This document shows, piece after piece, positions 6,127 to 13,970 of a DNA stretch of 18,626 bases. The stretch covers positions 1 through 18,626 of the forward strand of contig CANRDA010000085.1 of assembly GCA_947629285.1 (NCBI GenBank). Reading direction: 5' to 3'. Position 1 is the stretch's first letter. The number at the start of each line of letters is the position of its first letter. The notes beneath the pieces are model-generated. The model ran no database searches, was not told the origin of the DNA, and saw only the letters and a list, made by a program, of their open reading frames with translations. The stretch is from an uncultured Bacilli bacterium. Its GTDB lineage: Bacteria > Bacillota_I > Bacilli_A > RF39 > UBA660. A program made the position numbers and the translations under genes.

Positions 6127-6175
6127 AAAAACGGAAAGTAGGTAGTGAGATTGAATTCACAAAAAATCCGTTTTT
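6127..6175 (-). terminator. Terminator between ssDNA-binding and coat genes
   Basis: A 9-bp stem (AAAAACGGA at 6127-6135 with TCCGTTTTT at 6167-6175) encloses a smaller GTGA/TCAC hairpin. T-runs occur at the ends of the stem in both directions. It separates the early genes from the coat gene; the coat gene must then be reached by read-through or a promoter not clearly visible here. Confidence 0.6.
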
Positions 6176-6206
6176 ACCATTTTTTAAAATAAATTAATAA
6201 AATGAA

Positions 6207-6494
6207 TTATTTAACAGGAAAATCATTTATTTTAGTTATAACGTATTTAACACCATTAGAAGTAGGTCTATACGAAACAGTAGCCTGTTGTACCTTTCTT
6301 AGATACTTATCTAAATCTGCAAAAGCACTTTCTTTTGCATAACTCTCTAATATTGAATAACCACTAAAACCATCAACTTTTGGTAAATCTATACCATATA
6401 CAATCTTTGTCATTACAGTTACTTCACCAGTATTATCATTTTTAAAACTAACTTTTTGTAAATTTAATAATAAAATATTTAACTTATTATCCAT
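6207..6494 (-). CDS. Probable phage ssDNA-binding protein, 95 aa
   Basis: A 95-residue soluble protein with alternating hydrophobic strands, no transmembrane helix, and many basic and aromatic residues in the second half (YLRKVQQATVSYRP, KYVITKIND). Size and position, ahead of the major coat gene in the early block, match gene V ssDNA-binding proteins, which coat phage DNA before assembly. The sequence does not give a secure family match. The start (6492-6494) overlaps the end of the 65-aa gene by 8 bases, with AGAGG upstream. A different role in replication control is possible. Confidence 0.55.
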   Translation of the reverse strand: MDNKLNILLLNLQKVSFKNDNTGEVTVMTKIVYGIDLPKVDGFSGYSILESYAKESAFADLDKYLRKVQQATVSYRPTSNGVKYVITKINDFPVK

Positions 6495-6684
6495 TTTTTT
6501 TCCTCTCTTCTCTTAATACTTCTTCAATTATATAACGTTCTTTATCAGTTAAATAAATAACACTATCAGATAAATCCATAGTACTAAATTCCTGTGCCTC
6601 AAGATAAGGCCATAGCATTGCTTTATCACTACCTAAATAAGAAACTACTACATAAGGATGTTTATCTAATTTTCTTTTTTTCAT
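6487..6684 (-). CDS. Hypothetical early phage protein, 65 aa
   Basis: A 65-residue charged, soluble protein preceded by AAAGGAG. The N-terminus is basic (MKKRKLDK) and the C-terminus ends in a charged helix (EEVLREERKKNG). The segment YLTDKERYIIEEVLREE may form a helical pair. No family recognised. It overlaps the probable ssDNA-binding gene, so the two are co-translated. Confidence 0.7.
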   Translation of the reverse strand: MKKRKLDKHPYVVVSYLGSDKAMLWPYLEAQEFSTMDLSDSVIYLTDKERYIIEEVLREERKKNG

Positions 6685-6696
6685 AACTACTCCTTT

Positions 6697-6748
6697 ACTA
6701 CTCCAAAAATTTAGAGTAGTTTAGGACACATTCATGACTATGCCCTAA
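6697..6748. promoter_or_regulatory. Tandem hairpins in the early-gene leader
   Basis: Two adjacent hairpins lie just upstream of the 65-aa gene: ACTACTC/GAGTAGT (6697-6703 and 6714-6720) and an imperfect TTAGG...CCTAA stem (6721-6748). The first ends a few bases from the ribosome binding site and could control its access. Phage ssDNA-binding proteins often repress translation of early genes through such leaders; that role is inference. Confidence 0.45.
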
Positions 6749-6798
6749 ATAAATAATAAAACAAAATTTTTATACTTCCGTAAAAAATTAAAAATTTA

Positions 6799-6831
6799 TA
6801 AAAAAAGCAAGAATTAATTCATACTTGCTTT
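6799..6831 (-). terminator. Terminator after the 71-aa phage gene
   Basis: AAAGCAAG (6804-6811) and CTTGCTTT (6824-6831) form an 8-bp stem; on the minus strand T residues follow the stem. It lies just beyond the stop of the gene at 6839. Confidence 0.7.
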
Positions 6832-6838
6832 ATATAAA

Positions 6839-7054
6839 TTAACAAAAAGTAGCTAATTTATATTTCTTATTATCAATAATAATAGAAATTACATTTGTAT
6901 TATTTCTATTGTATTCATGTACTAAATCACTTAACCTGTAATTAACGTATTTCAATAACTCATCGAAATTATTAAAATAGCAAATTATCTCATCATTAGA
7001 ATCATACAACACAAAGTAATTATTACTACGAAAACTTTTACTAGTAAATTGCAC
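6839..7054 (-). CDS. Hypothetical phage-edge protein, 71 aa (GTG start)
   Basis: The start is a GTG at 7052-7054 with AAAGGA upstream. The 71-residue product is soluble, acidic in its middle (YDSNDEIICYFNNFDELLKY), with a C-terminal strand pair (VISIIIDNKKYKL). It lies between the tRNA fragment and the early phage genes and has its own terminator, so it is a single-gene transcript at the prophage edge. Such a place often holds a regulator, but no DNA-binding motif is visible. Family unknown. Confidence 0.6.
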   Translation of the reverse strand: MQFTSKSFRSNNYFVLYDSNDEIICYFNNFDELLKYVNYRLSDLVHEYNRNNTNVISIIIDNKKYKLATFC

Positions 7055-7078
7055 GTAATCCTTTCCAGATTATTATAT

Positions 7079-7106
7079 ATGGGTCAAATTCCCGTACCGG
7101 TCACCA
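7079..7106 (+). other. Displaced tRNA 3' end, prophage right attachment site
   Basis: ATGGG-loop-CCCGT looks like a T arm, followed by the acceptor strand ACCGGTC, the discriminator A and an encoded CCA (7104-7106). The loop TCAAATT does not match the conserved TTCRANY, and no D arm, anticodon arm or 5' acceptor strand precedes it, so this is a fragment. The acceptor end resembles tRNA-Glu of Firmicutes. It marks where the phage integrated into a rightward tRNA gene; the restored gene should be left of the window. Confidence 0.7.
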
Positions 7107-7120
7107 TATTTTGAAATTAG

Positions 7121-7143
7121 AAACCATTTTAAATGGTTTTTTT
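7121..7143 (+). terminator. Original tRNA terminator
   Basis: AAACCAT (7121-7127) and ATGGTTT (7133-7139) form a 7-bp stem followed by a run of T to 7143 on the plus strand. It is oriented as the tRNA fragment is and was presumably left behind when the phage inserted. Confidence 0.75.
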
Positions 7144-7191
7144 CGTATATAAGTGAATCCAAGTGTGTTAAGCCAAAAGTATTGCTTATCA

Positions 7192-7215
7192 AAAAAGAAC
7201 AATTACTTGTTCTTT
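7192..7215 (-). terminator. Terminator of the ABC transporter operon
   Basis: AAAGAACAA (7194-7202) and TTGTTCTTT (7207-7215) form a 9-bp stem; six T follow on the minus strand. The stop codon of the permease (TAA, 7203-7205) lies in the loop. Confidence 0.8.
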
Positions 7216-8525
7216 AGTGAACTAAATATCTTCTTCCACATACCACTAGAAGAATAATTAAGTATACCTACCTTATAAATTCTAAGACCATACTTTACTA
7301 ATAAATATATAGTAACTATCATAATAATAGTAGATATTATTACTTCGAATATTCCTATTTGACCTAGTACTAATAAAGATGGAGATAAAATAGCAGAAAT
7401 AAGCGGTACAAAAGATAATATCTTAATTATTAATGACCCTTTAAACATACCTGCCATAATTGCTAAGTAATATCCAAGTAAAAGAGTAAACATAATAGGC
7501 ACTTGTACCTGCTGGTAATCCTCTGTATTTGTTGTCATAGAAGCAAGTATTCCAGCTATAAGTGAGTATGCAATAAACGTTAAAATCATTAATATAATAG
7601 TAAATATTATAATAGGTATTAACTTATCTCCCATAACTCCACTCTTTAAAGTATTTATCGCATTTCCAATCTCACTAGCAACACCATTTATTATGGTATC
7701 TCCACCTACTAATTTTCTAATTCCCATACCTATAAATGCATAAATTACAATAAGTATAACTTGTATAAATATAAATAGATTATTAGATATTATTTTAGAT
7801 GCAAAATGAGTTTTCGGAGATACATTAGATATAATAATTTCCATACTCTTAGTAGATTTTTCATCATTTACTTCTGAACCTATAAATTGAACTAAAAATA
7901 TAGTTAACATAAAGAATGGAAGTATAAGTATTGGAAATACTGTTGTCATAATCATACTTACATCTTCATCTTCACTAGATATAGACTCATCAATTATTTC
8001 TCTTTCAATACTAACACCACTTATTAGTTTTTGATACTCTTCTTCAGTAAGTCCTAATGAATTTAAATAGTAAACACTTGTAGTTGTATTAAGCGCACTT
8101 GAAATCAACTGATAATCATAACTATCCATTGTAGATAATGATATTAACTTAGATTTAATATCTCCATCTTCATAATATATTTGAATTATAAATGAATTAT
8201 TCTCTTCATTTTGTATTAATTCTTTTAACTCATCTATAGATTTATCTGCTAATACTACTTCATAAAAATTACTATCTTCTCCATATATATTAGTCTCATA
8301 AATCTCTAAGTTATTTTTAAAGCCTTCGTATATAGAGTTTGTCTCATCTAAAACATAAATAGTTTGCTTAGAGTTAAAATCTCCTCCAAATAAAGTAATA
8401 ATACTATCTATATTTATTACTGCAATAAGTAAGAGTGCGACTATTATATTAGCAACTAAAAACCACTTAGACTTAATTTTCTTTTTTAGACTTACATTGA
8501 TTAAAAAATTTAATTTACTTCTCAT
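7203..8525 (-). CDS. ABC-2 type exporter permease (NatB/YhaP-like)
   Basis: Membrane part of an ABC exporter, 440 aa. It has one N-terminal transmembrane helix (about residues 22-43), an extracytoplasmic region of roughly 145 residues rich in acidic residues, then five or six helices in the C-terminal half (from about residue 190). This layout is that of ABC-2 permeases of the NatB/YhaP group, linked in some bacteria to Na+ or drug efflux. The actual substrate cannot be read from sequence. Its start overlaps the end of the ATPase gene by 11 bases, so the two subunits are coupled. Last gene of the cdsA-rseP operon. Confidence 0.85.
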   Translation of the reverse strand: MRSKLNFLINVSLKKKIKSKWFLVANIIVALLLIAVINIDSIITLFGGDFNSKQTIYVLDETNSIYEGFKNNLEIYETNIYGEDSNFYEVVLADKSIDELKELIQNEENNSFIIQIYYEDGDIKSKLISLSTMDSYDYQLISSALNTTTSVYYLNSLGLTEEEYQKLISGVSIEREIIDESISSEDEDVSMIMTTVFPILILPFFMLTIFLVQFIGSEVNDEKSTKSMEIIISNVSPKTHFASKIISNNLFIFIQVILIVIYAFIGMGIRKLVGGDTIINGVASEIGNAINTLKSGVMGDKLIPIIIFTIILMILTFIAYSLIAGILASMTTNTEDYQQVQVPIMFTLLLGYYLAIMAGMFKGSLIIKILSFVPLISAILSPSLLVLGQIGIFEVIISTIIMIVTIYLLVKYGLRIYKVGILNYSSSGMWKKIFSSLKNK

Positions 8526-9414
8526 AAGACTCTCCTACTTTTGAAATAAATATTTCATTTAAACTTGGCTCTTCTACTACAAACTTAGTTATATTAGGAT
8601 ATTTTGATATAAACTTAAATACGTCTTTTACAACATCTTTAGAAGATATCGTTACATCGTATTCATCAGATTTTTCTATAACCTTTTCAACACCCTTAAT
8701 CTCTTTTAATTTATCTAAATCTATATCACCTTTAACAATTATATTTTTCTTCATATAACTTTCTTTGATATCTTTTATGTTCCCTTTAAGTACAGTTTTA
8801 CCATTTACAAGTATTACTAACTTTTTACAGAATAATTCGACGTGCTCCATCCTATGGGATGAAAAAATTATAATACTACCCTTTTTAGATAAATCTAATA
8901 TTTCACTTTTAAATAGCTCTATATTAAATGGGTCAAGTCCAGAGAATGGTTCATCTAGTATTAATAGTTTAGGTTCGTTTAATATAGCTGTTATAAACTG
9001 TATTTTTTGTTGATTACCTTTAGATAGTTCTTTTATCTTTTTATCCTTATATTCCATAATTCCAAACTTATCTAGTAAGTAATCAAGTCTACTTAATATA
9101 TCTTCATCGCTCATTCCTTTTAAAGCACCAAAATATATTGCTTGTTCTTTAACTGTAAGTTTAGTAAGTAAACTTCGCTCTTCAGTTAAAAAACCTATAT
9201 TATCTGTAACAGAATAATCTATTTTTTTATCATCAAGTGTGATTTTACCACTACTTTTATCAAGTAATCCCATAATCATTCTAAATGTAGTAGTCTTACC
9301 TGCTCCATTAACTCCTAATAGTCCAAATATTTCACCTTTATCTACCTCGAATGATAAATCATCTACTGCTTTAAAATTTCCATAATATTTTGTTACGTGT
9401 TCTAACTTTAACAT
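8515..9414 (-). CDS. ABC exporter ATP-binding subunit (NatA/YhaQ-like)
   Basis: ATPase subunit pairing with the permease downstream. With the start at the ATG of 9412-9414 (AGAGG five bases upstream; an in-frame GTG at 9420 lies within that site) it has 299 residues. Walker A GVNGAGKT (34-41), signature LSKGNQQ (130-136, the non-canonical form common in this subfamily), Walker B LILDEPFSGLD (151-161) and the switch His (187, SSHR) are present. The C-terminal 90 residues form the extra domain seen in DrrA/NatA-type exporters. The ribosome binding site immediately follows the rseP stop, so it is part of the same operon. Confidence 0.92.
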   Translation of the reverse strand: MLKLEHVTKYYGNFKAVDDLSFEVDKGEIFGLLGVNGAGKTTTFRMIMGLLDKSSGKITLDDKKIDYSVTDNIGFLTEERSLLTKLTVKEQAIYFGALKGMSDEDILSRLDYLLDKFGIMEYKDKKIKELSKGNQQKIQFITAILNEPKLLILDEPFSGLDPFNIELFKSEILDLSKKGSIIIFSSHRMEHVELFCKKLVILVNGKTVLKGNIKDIKESYMKKNIIVKGDIDLDKLKEIKGVEKVIEKSDEYDVTISSKDVVKDVFKFISKYPNITKFVVEEPSLNEIFISKVGESYEK

Positions 9415-9422
9415 ATACACCT

Positions 9423-10685
9423 CTAAAATAATTTAATAATATCGTTATAAGTTACTAAAACCATAAGTATCATAAGTAGTATAAACCCAATATTATGTAT
9501 CATATTTTCTATCTTAGGATCTACTCTACTACCTTTAATCTTTTCTATTATTATAAATAGTACATGCCCTCCATCAAATGCAGGTAGTGGGAGTATATTT
9601 ATAAATCCTACATTAATACAAATAAGTGATAATAAAGCGACTAAGTTTGAAAATTGGGAATGTGCGTACATATTTATTACACTATATATTCCAACAGGTC
9701 CAGATAACATACCTAAACTAATCTTACCTGTTATAAGATAAAATACTGTAAATATCATCTGTTCTATTGTACTAAAGAATTTAGAAAATGCATATTTAAT
9801 TGCAGTTAAAAATCCTTTACTCTCTTTACCTTTTATATAGAATCCATAATTATATCCTTGTAATGTATCTTTTTTATTATCCTTTACATCTACCTTAACA
9901 TCCTTAACTTCATTATTTTTATCAGTTAAAGTGAGTGTTAACTCAGAATCAGTTACTTTTTCAAGTTCACCAAGCAATGATGTATAATCAAGTACCTCTA
10001 CACCATTTACCATAGTAATGATATCGCCTTTATTTATATTTTGAATACTTGATTCAGTTATATCTAAATTATCTACTGAAAATCCATAATCCTTACCATA
10101 GATAAGGTTACTTTCACCAACACCAATAGGATTTACATTAAATTCTTTCTTACTTCCATCTTTAGTTTTAACTGTAATGGTAAAATCTTTATCCCCTGCA
10201 ACAGTCATCTCGAGCGCTAATTTATCATAATTATTTACAAAGTTACCATTAACTGCAACTATCTTATCTGATTCACTAAGTCCATTTATAGAACTTTCTG
10301 TTACATACACGTTATCAAGTGAAACTGTATTAAATAGCCCTATAAAGAAATATAAAACTATACCAAGTATAAAGTTCATCATAACTCCAGCAATCATAAT
10401 TAATAATCTTTGATATGCAGGTTTAGATTGAAGTCTTTTATTTTCAGGTATTTTCTCATCAACCTCTACTTCTTCACCAGCCATTTGAACAAATCCACCT
10501 ATTGGAAGAAGTCTAATACAGTAATCAGTCTCATCATTTTTTCTTTTAAATTTAAACAGTTTTGGACCCATACCTATTGAAAATTCATATACGTAAACTC
10601 CAAACTTTTTAGCAAACATAAAATGCCCAAGTTCGTGTATAAACACTGTAATTCCAAGTATAAGTACAAAATATATAATTGTCAT
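9423..10685 (-). CDS. rseP: Site-2 intramembrane metalloprotease RseP/RasP
   Basis: Zinc-dependent intramembrane protease of the S2P family, cutting transmembrane anti-sigma factors and signal-peptide remnants. It shows the catalytic HELGH (residues 17-21) in the first membrane helix, a central PDZ region (roughly residues 125-300, with one or two PDZ-like units) and the third zinc ligand in LPAFDGGH (about 367-374). The C-terminal membrane helix ends the 420-residue protein, a normal length. It starts at an ATG with GAGGTG upstream, 9 bases after cdsA. In Bacillus, dxr lies between cdsA and rasP; here it is absent. Confidence 0.96.
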   Translation of the reverse strand: MTIIYFVLILGITVFIHELGHFMFAKKFGVYVYEFSIGMGPKLFKFKRKNDETDYCIRLLPIGGFVQMAGEEVEVDEKIPENKRLQSKPAYQRLLIMIAGVMMNFILGIVLYFFIGLFNTVSLDNVYVTESSINGLSESDKIVAVNGNFVNNYDKLALEMTVAGDKDFTITVKTKDGSKKEFNVNPIGVGESNLIYGKDYGFSVDNLDITESSIQNINKGDIITMVNGVEVLDYTSLLGELEKVTDSELTLTLTDKNNEVKDVKVDVKDNKKDTLQGYNYGFYIKGKESKGFLTAIKYAFSKFFSTIEQMIFTVFYLITGKISLGMLSGPVGIYSVINMYAHSQFSNLVALLSLICINVGFINILPLPAFDGGHVLFIIIEKIKGSRVDPKIENMIHNIGFILLMILMVLVTYNDIIKLF

Positions 10686-10694
10686 TTAATCACC

Positions 10695-11495
10695 TCAAAT
10701 TAATTTTAAGAAAAAAGTAAATGCAAGCATTACAAATATAATACTATCAAGTCTATCTAATACTCCACCATGACCTGGCATTATATTTGAAAAATCTTTT
10801 ACTTTATATGCTCTTTTTATTGCAGAAAATAGTAAATCACCAAATTGACCTACAAGAGTCAAAAAGAAAGTTATTAAAGTTATTTCATATATTGAAATAT
10901 TAGGATTTATTACTGTAATATAGTAAATGGTACATACAAAGGTCCCAACTAAGCTACCTCCTATTGTACCCTCCCAGGTCTTTTTAGGAGAAATTTCTTC
11001 TAATAATTTATTTTTACCTATTAACATACCAGTAAAATAGGCATAAGAATCCGTTATTATAGTTATTAAAAATAAATATATTATTAAACTTAGTCCCATA
11101 CTTCTATATAGGTGGAATAAAGACATAGAAAATCCTAAAAAAAATACTCCCCCTAGTAAATAAAATGCGTCTTTAACACTATAAACTTTCTCATCGTGAT
11201 ACAAAAGTACAGGTAGTAAAACAGTTAAAAACAAACCTGAAATTACTCTATAATCCAAAGAGAATGTTAAATTGTTCTTAATAGTAGTAGAAAAATATAA
11301 AAGGGTTATTACTAAGTATGATATTAGTCTTATAAAATCAGGATATCGTTTTTCTTTTTCTCTAACTTTCATAAATTCTCTTAATCCTAATAAAGTTAAG
11401 ATATAAAAAGCAATATCAAAAACTATGCCTCCTATTATAAATATAGGTATAAATATCATAAATACTACTAAAGCACTTATTACTCTTTGTTTCAT
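10695..11495 (-). CDS. cdsA: Phosphatidate cytidylyltransferase CdsA
   Basis: Makes CDP-diacylglycerol from CTP and phosphatidate, the branch point of phospholipid synthesis, at the cell membrane. This 266-residue protein has about seven or eight membrane helices and the full family signature near residues 225-251 (S-x-x-KR-x(4)-KD ... PGHGGVLDRLDS). It is the first gene of an operon with rseP and the ABC exporter and has its own promoter (11514-11542). The start has GGGTG upstream. Confidence 0.96.
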   Translation of the reverse strand: MKQRVISALVVFMIFIPIFIIGGIVFDIAFYILTLLGLREFMKVREKEKRYPDFIRLISYLVITLLYFSTTIKNNLTFSLDYRVISGLFLTVLLPVLLYHDEKVYSVKDAFYLLGGVFFLGFSMSLFHLYRSMGLSLIIYLFLITIITDSYAYFTGMLIGKNKLLEEISPKKTWEGTIGGSLVGTFVCTIYYITVINPNISIYEITLITFFLTLVGQFGDLLFSAIKRAYKVKDFSNIMPGHGGVLDRLDSIIFVMLAFTFFLKLI

Positions 11496-11513
11496 TCTAT
11501 CACCCTATATATT

Positions 11514-11542
11514 ATTATAATATAATATACAATTAAATACAA
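11514..11542 (-). promoter_or_regulatory. Promoter of cdsA-rseP-ABC operon
   Basis: On the minus strand TTGTAT (11537-11542), 17 bases, TATAAT (11514-11519). It lies between the khpA terminator and cdsA, 19 bases from the cdsA start. Confidence 0.6.
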
Positions 11543-11562
11543 CAAAATTTTTAAATATAAAT

Positions 11563-11581
11563 AAAAATTGGATTACTCCAA
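11563..11581 (-). terminator. Weak terminator after khpA
   Basis: TTGGA/TCCAA (11568-11572 and 11577-11581) with loop TTAC, followed by five T on the minus strand. The short stem suggests partial termination. Confidence 0.5.
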
Positions 11582-11584
11582 CTA

Positions 11585-11827
11585 TTATTTAGAATCTATA
11601 TTAATTCTGACTCTTCCTAGTTTCCTAGTATATGCAGCAGCTTGTACAATAGTACGGATTGAATTTGCTACAACCCCACCTTTGCCAATTATTCTACTCA
11701 TATATTCATTTGGAACTAATACTTGAATAACAATATCACCTTCAGTTTCAATATTTTCAACAGTCAAATCTTCTACATCAGGTAATAATTCCTTAACTAA
11801 ATATTCCGTTAAATTTACTAATTCCAT
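11585..11827 (-). CDS. khpA: KH-domain RNA-binding protein KhpA
   Basis: An 80-residue single KH domain with the RNA-binding loop IIGKGG (residues 46-51). KhpA works with KhpB in post-transcriptional control of cell division and elongation genes in Gram-positive bacteria. Length is typical. It follows rpsP by 16 bases, the usual partner in Firmicutes (rpsP-khpA-rimM-trmD); here rimM and trmD are not adjacent, and a weak terminator and the cdsA promoter come next. Confidence 0.94.
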   Translation of the reverse strand: MELVNLTEYLVKELLPDVEDLTVENIETEGDIVIQVLVPNEYMSRIIGKGGVVANSIRTIVQAAAYTRKLGRVRINIDSK

Positions 11828-11843
11828 AATACACCAACTTTCC

Positions 11844-12125
11844 TTAGTTTGATTTTTTAGTCATCTTTTCATCATGAAGTTCTTTTAATATTCCTTCTTT
11901 ACTTAAAAGATTTCTAACAGTATCAGTAGGAGTTGCACCATTGTTAATCCATTTTTTTGCTAAATCTTTGTCAATTTTAACAACTGTTGGATTTTCAATA
12001 GGATTATAATATCCTATTTCTTCTATAAATCTTCCATCTCTAGGATACCTAGAATCTGCAACAACAATACGATAAAATGGTCTTTTCTTTGCTCCCATTC
12101 TTTTTAATCTAATTTTAACTGCCAT
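11844..12125 (-). CDS. rpsP: Ribosomal protein bS16
   Basis: Small-subunit protein bS16, 93 aa, which binds 16S rRNA in the platform region and aids 30S assembly. The N-terminus MAVKIRLKRMG and the segment RPFYRIVVADSR (about residues 16-27) are diagnostic. The start follows a perfect GGAGG. It has its own strong promoter and forms a two-gene unit with khpA. Confidence 0.98.
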   Translation of the reverse strand: MAVKIRLKRMGAKKRPFYRIVVADSRYPRDGRFIEEIGYYNPIENPTVVKIDKDLAKKWINNGATPTDTVRNLLSKEGILKELHDEKMTKKSN

Positions 12126-12149
12126 AAAGCACCTCCAATCACTTTAATA

Positions 12150-12178
12150 AGTGTATCAGCTTTTTGTTACTTTGTCAA
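12150..12178 (-). promoter_or_regulatory. Promoter of rpsP-khpA
   Basis: On the minus strand a perfect TTGACA (12173-12178), a 17-base spacer and TACACT (12150-12155), 25 bases before the rpsP start. A small stem AACCA/TGGTT overlaps the -35 box without a T-run. Confidence 0.75.
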
Positions 12179-12220
12179 CCATTTTTGGTTAACTTAATTA
12201 AATATATGAAATATTTAGTA

Positions 12221-12931
12221 CTATAATTCTACATTGTGGTACAAATTTTGAACATCATCTACTTCATCTAACATAGTAATTAATTTGTTAAATATTTCTA
12301 AATCTTCGCCTGATAAAGTAATTCTATCCTTTGGAAGAAGTGATATTTCATCTACAGTAAACTCTACATTCTTAACACTTGTAATGGCTTCTTTTATTTT
12401 ATATAAATCATTAGGATTACCATATATTAATGTATTATCTCCATTCACCTCAATATCCACAAAATCTATATTGTTTTCAATTAAGGCATTCATAACTTCA
12501 TCCTCAGTAAGTCCGTTAAATCCTACTATACATAGATTATCATACATATAAGCTACACTACCCATCGCACCCATTTTTACATGACATTTATTTACGACAG
12601 CTCTAACATCACTTACACTTCTATTTACATTATCGGTTAAGCATTCAACCATTAATGTAGAACCTCCTGGTCCGAATATTTCATAAGTAAGTGTTTGATA
12701 GTCTTCTTTAGCTCCACTATTTACTTTATCTATAGCTCTTTTAATTACATCAGAAGGAACTTGTTCTTTTTTTGCTTTTTCTATCAATCTCTTTAAGCTA
12801 GGATTCCCTTCTGGAGTAACACCTCCATTTTTTGCTGCTTGATAAATTTCTTTAGCATACATACCATATAATTTTCCTTTTGCCGCACCAGTCTTAGCTT
12901 TAGCAGCAGCTATGTTTGGAAATCTTCCCAT
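12221..12931 (-). CDS. yebC: YebC/TACO1 family protein
   Basis: A 236-residue YebC/PmpR-family protein. Family members were long annotated as transcriptional regulators; recent work on YebC and mitochondrial TACO1 points to relief of ribosome stalling at proline-rich sequences. Diagnostic features are the N-terminal lysine/alanine-rich segment (IAAAKAKTGAAKGKLYGMYAKEI, split here as residues about 7-29), the NPSLKRLIEKAK segment (about 42-53) and YEIFGPGG (about 83-90). The N-terminus MGRFPNI differs from the classic MAGHSKW and is closer to the second Bacillus-type paralogue. The start follows AAAGGA, one base after the upstream gene's stop, so it ends the rnc operon. Confidence 0.9.
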   Translation of the reverse strand: MGRFPNIAAAKAKTGAAKGKLYGMYAKEIYQAAKNGGVTPEGNPSLKRLIEKAKKEQVPSDVIKRAIDKVNSGAKEDYQTLTYEIFGPGGSTLMVECLTDNVNRSVSDVRAVVNKCHVKMGAMGSVAYMYDNLCIVGFNGLTEDEVMNALIENNIDFVDIEVNGDNTLIYGNPNDLYKIKEAITSVKNVEFTVDEISLLPKDRITLSGEDLEIFNKLITMLDEVDDVQNLYHNVEL

Positions 12932-12932
12932 A

Positions 12933-13970
12933 TCATCTCATCCTTTCTTTATTAATATTTGGTACTTCTATTATTTCCTTAAGCAAACTATATTTTGTTT
13001 GCAAATTCATAACTTCTAAAAATATCCCATCATCTATATCACATTTAGATAAAAACACATTATCAAAATGAAGCTTTAACCTACTAAAACATTCAGTAAA
13101 TTTTTTAGTAGAATTTTGGTCATTTAATATTCTTTTATCTATTAATTCTTTTTTAAATGTTTCAAGTGTATCTTCTTTTAATACAGCTCTTTTAGTTTCA
13201 AATTCTATTCTATAGTCTGTGACTAATTTTCTATTTAAATGTCTTATAGGTAATGGGCTTTCTACTTTAATTTTAAATAAATTATTTTCGTTCAGAAACG
13301 ATAAAAAGAGTGTTAAGGCAACTACAAATGATGGAGTTACATTTCTATATTTTTTTATACTACTATTAATCGTTTTAAATGCGGTTTTAATTTTTAAGTT
13401 ATATGTAGGGTCTATATTAACTTTACTGTCTTTATTTTGAATAGCATATATATAACAAACACCATTACTTATGCCAAAACTAATCCGCGGAAGTGCATAT
13501 AAAAAACCACTATCCAAATCCTTGAAGTAAGCTTTAAAACAATACGGTGTTTCTTGCTTAATCGATTGTTTTGCAACACTATATTCAAGTAATCCTAAAG
13601 ATGTCATTTTAATTCCATTTTTATTTTTTAATGAATTATCATTAATAAAATTAATATATTTTTCTACATATCTTTCAAGAAATTTCATCTCAACATCAGT
13701 TATGTTAGACCACATATATGTAAGCACTTTTTTTATATTATTGTAATTATTTTCTAATTCATAAAAATTAAGTGCATCAAATACGTATTTATTTAATAAT
13801 TTATAAAATTCATCTTGATTTTGTATATGAAAATTAGGTATATCATCTCTAAGATGTGATTCTACTACATTAAAACCTACTCTAACAGGAATTTCATAGG
13901 AATCTTCTATTAGTGTTATATTACTTTTTTTTGCTTCTTCTTTTATTAAATCAAATATCTGTTTTATCAT
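12933..13970 (-). CDS. Hypothetical protein between rnc and yebC, 345 aa
   Basis: Not recognised. The 345-residue product is soluble, basic, lysine/asparagine-rich and apparently mostly helical in its N-terminal third. A central part of mixed strands (about residues 165-210, GFLYALPRISFGISNGVCYIYAI) and a helical C-terminus follow. No signal peptide, membrane helix or catalytic motif is seen. It starts one codon-step after the rnc stop (TAA then ATG) and ends one base before yebC, so it is co-transcribed and translationally coupled with both. This implies a role linked to RNA processing or translation, or simple operon insertion. A phage or plasmid origin is not suggested by base composition. 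Confidence 0.8.
   Translation of the reverse strand: MIKQIFDLIKEEAKKSNITLIEDSYEIPVRVGFNVVESHLRDDIPNFHIQNQDEFYKLLNKYVFDALNFYELENNYNNIKKVLTYMWSNITDVEMKFLERYVEKYINFINDNSLKNKNGIKMTSLGLLEYSVAKQSIKQETPYCFKAYFKDLDSGFLYALPRISFGISNGVCYIYAIQNKDSKVNIDPTYNLKIKTAFKTINSSIKKYRNVTPSFVVALTLFLSFLNENNLFKIKVESPLPIRHLNRKLVTDYRIEFETKRAVLKEDTLETFKKELIDKRILNDQNSTKKFTECFSRLKLHFDNVFLSKCDIDDGIFLEVMNLQTKYSLLKEIIEVPNINKERMR

Noticed and set aside
7059..7100. Promoter of the early phage genes within the tRNA fragment
   Set aside because: TATAAT (7072-7077) and TTGACC (7082-7087) are both present on the minus strand but only a few bases apart; no pair has a usable spacing.
7079..7106. Complete tRNA gene
   Set aside because: No anticodon or D arm is present upstream, and the T loop is non-standard; only the 3' end is there.
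8765..9013. Plus-strand frame opposite the ABC ATPase
   Set aside because: Antisense to Walker B and signature motifs of a clear gene.
12175..12192. Terminator after yebC
   Set aside because: The TTAACCA/TGGTTGA stem has no following T-run and overlaps the -35 box of rpsP.
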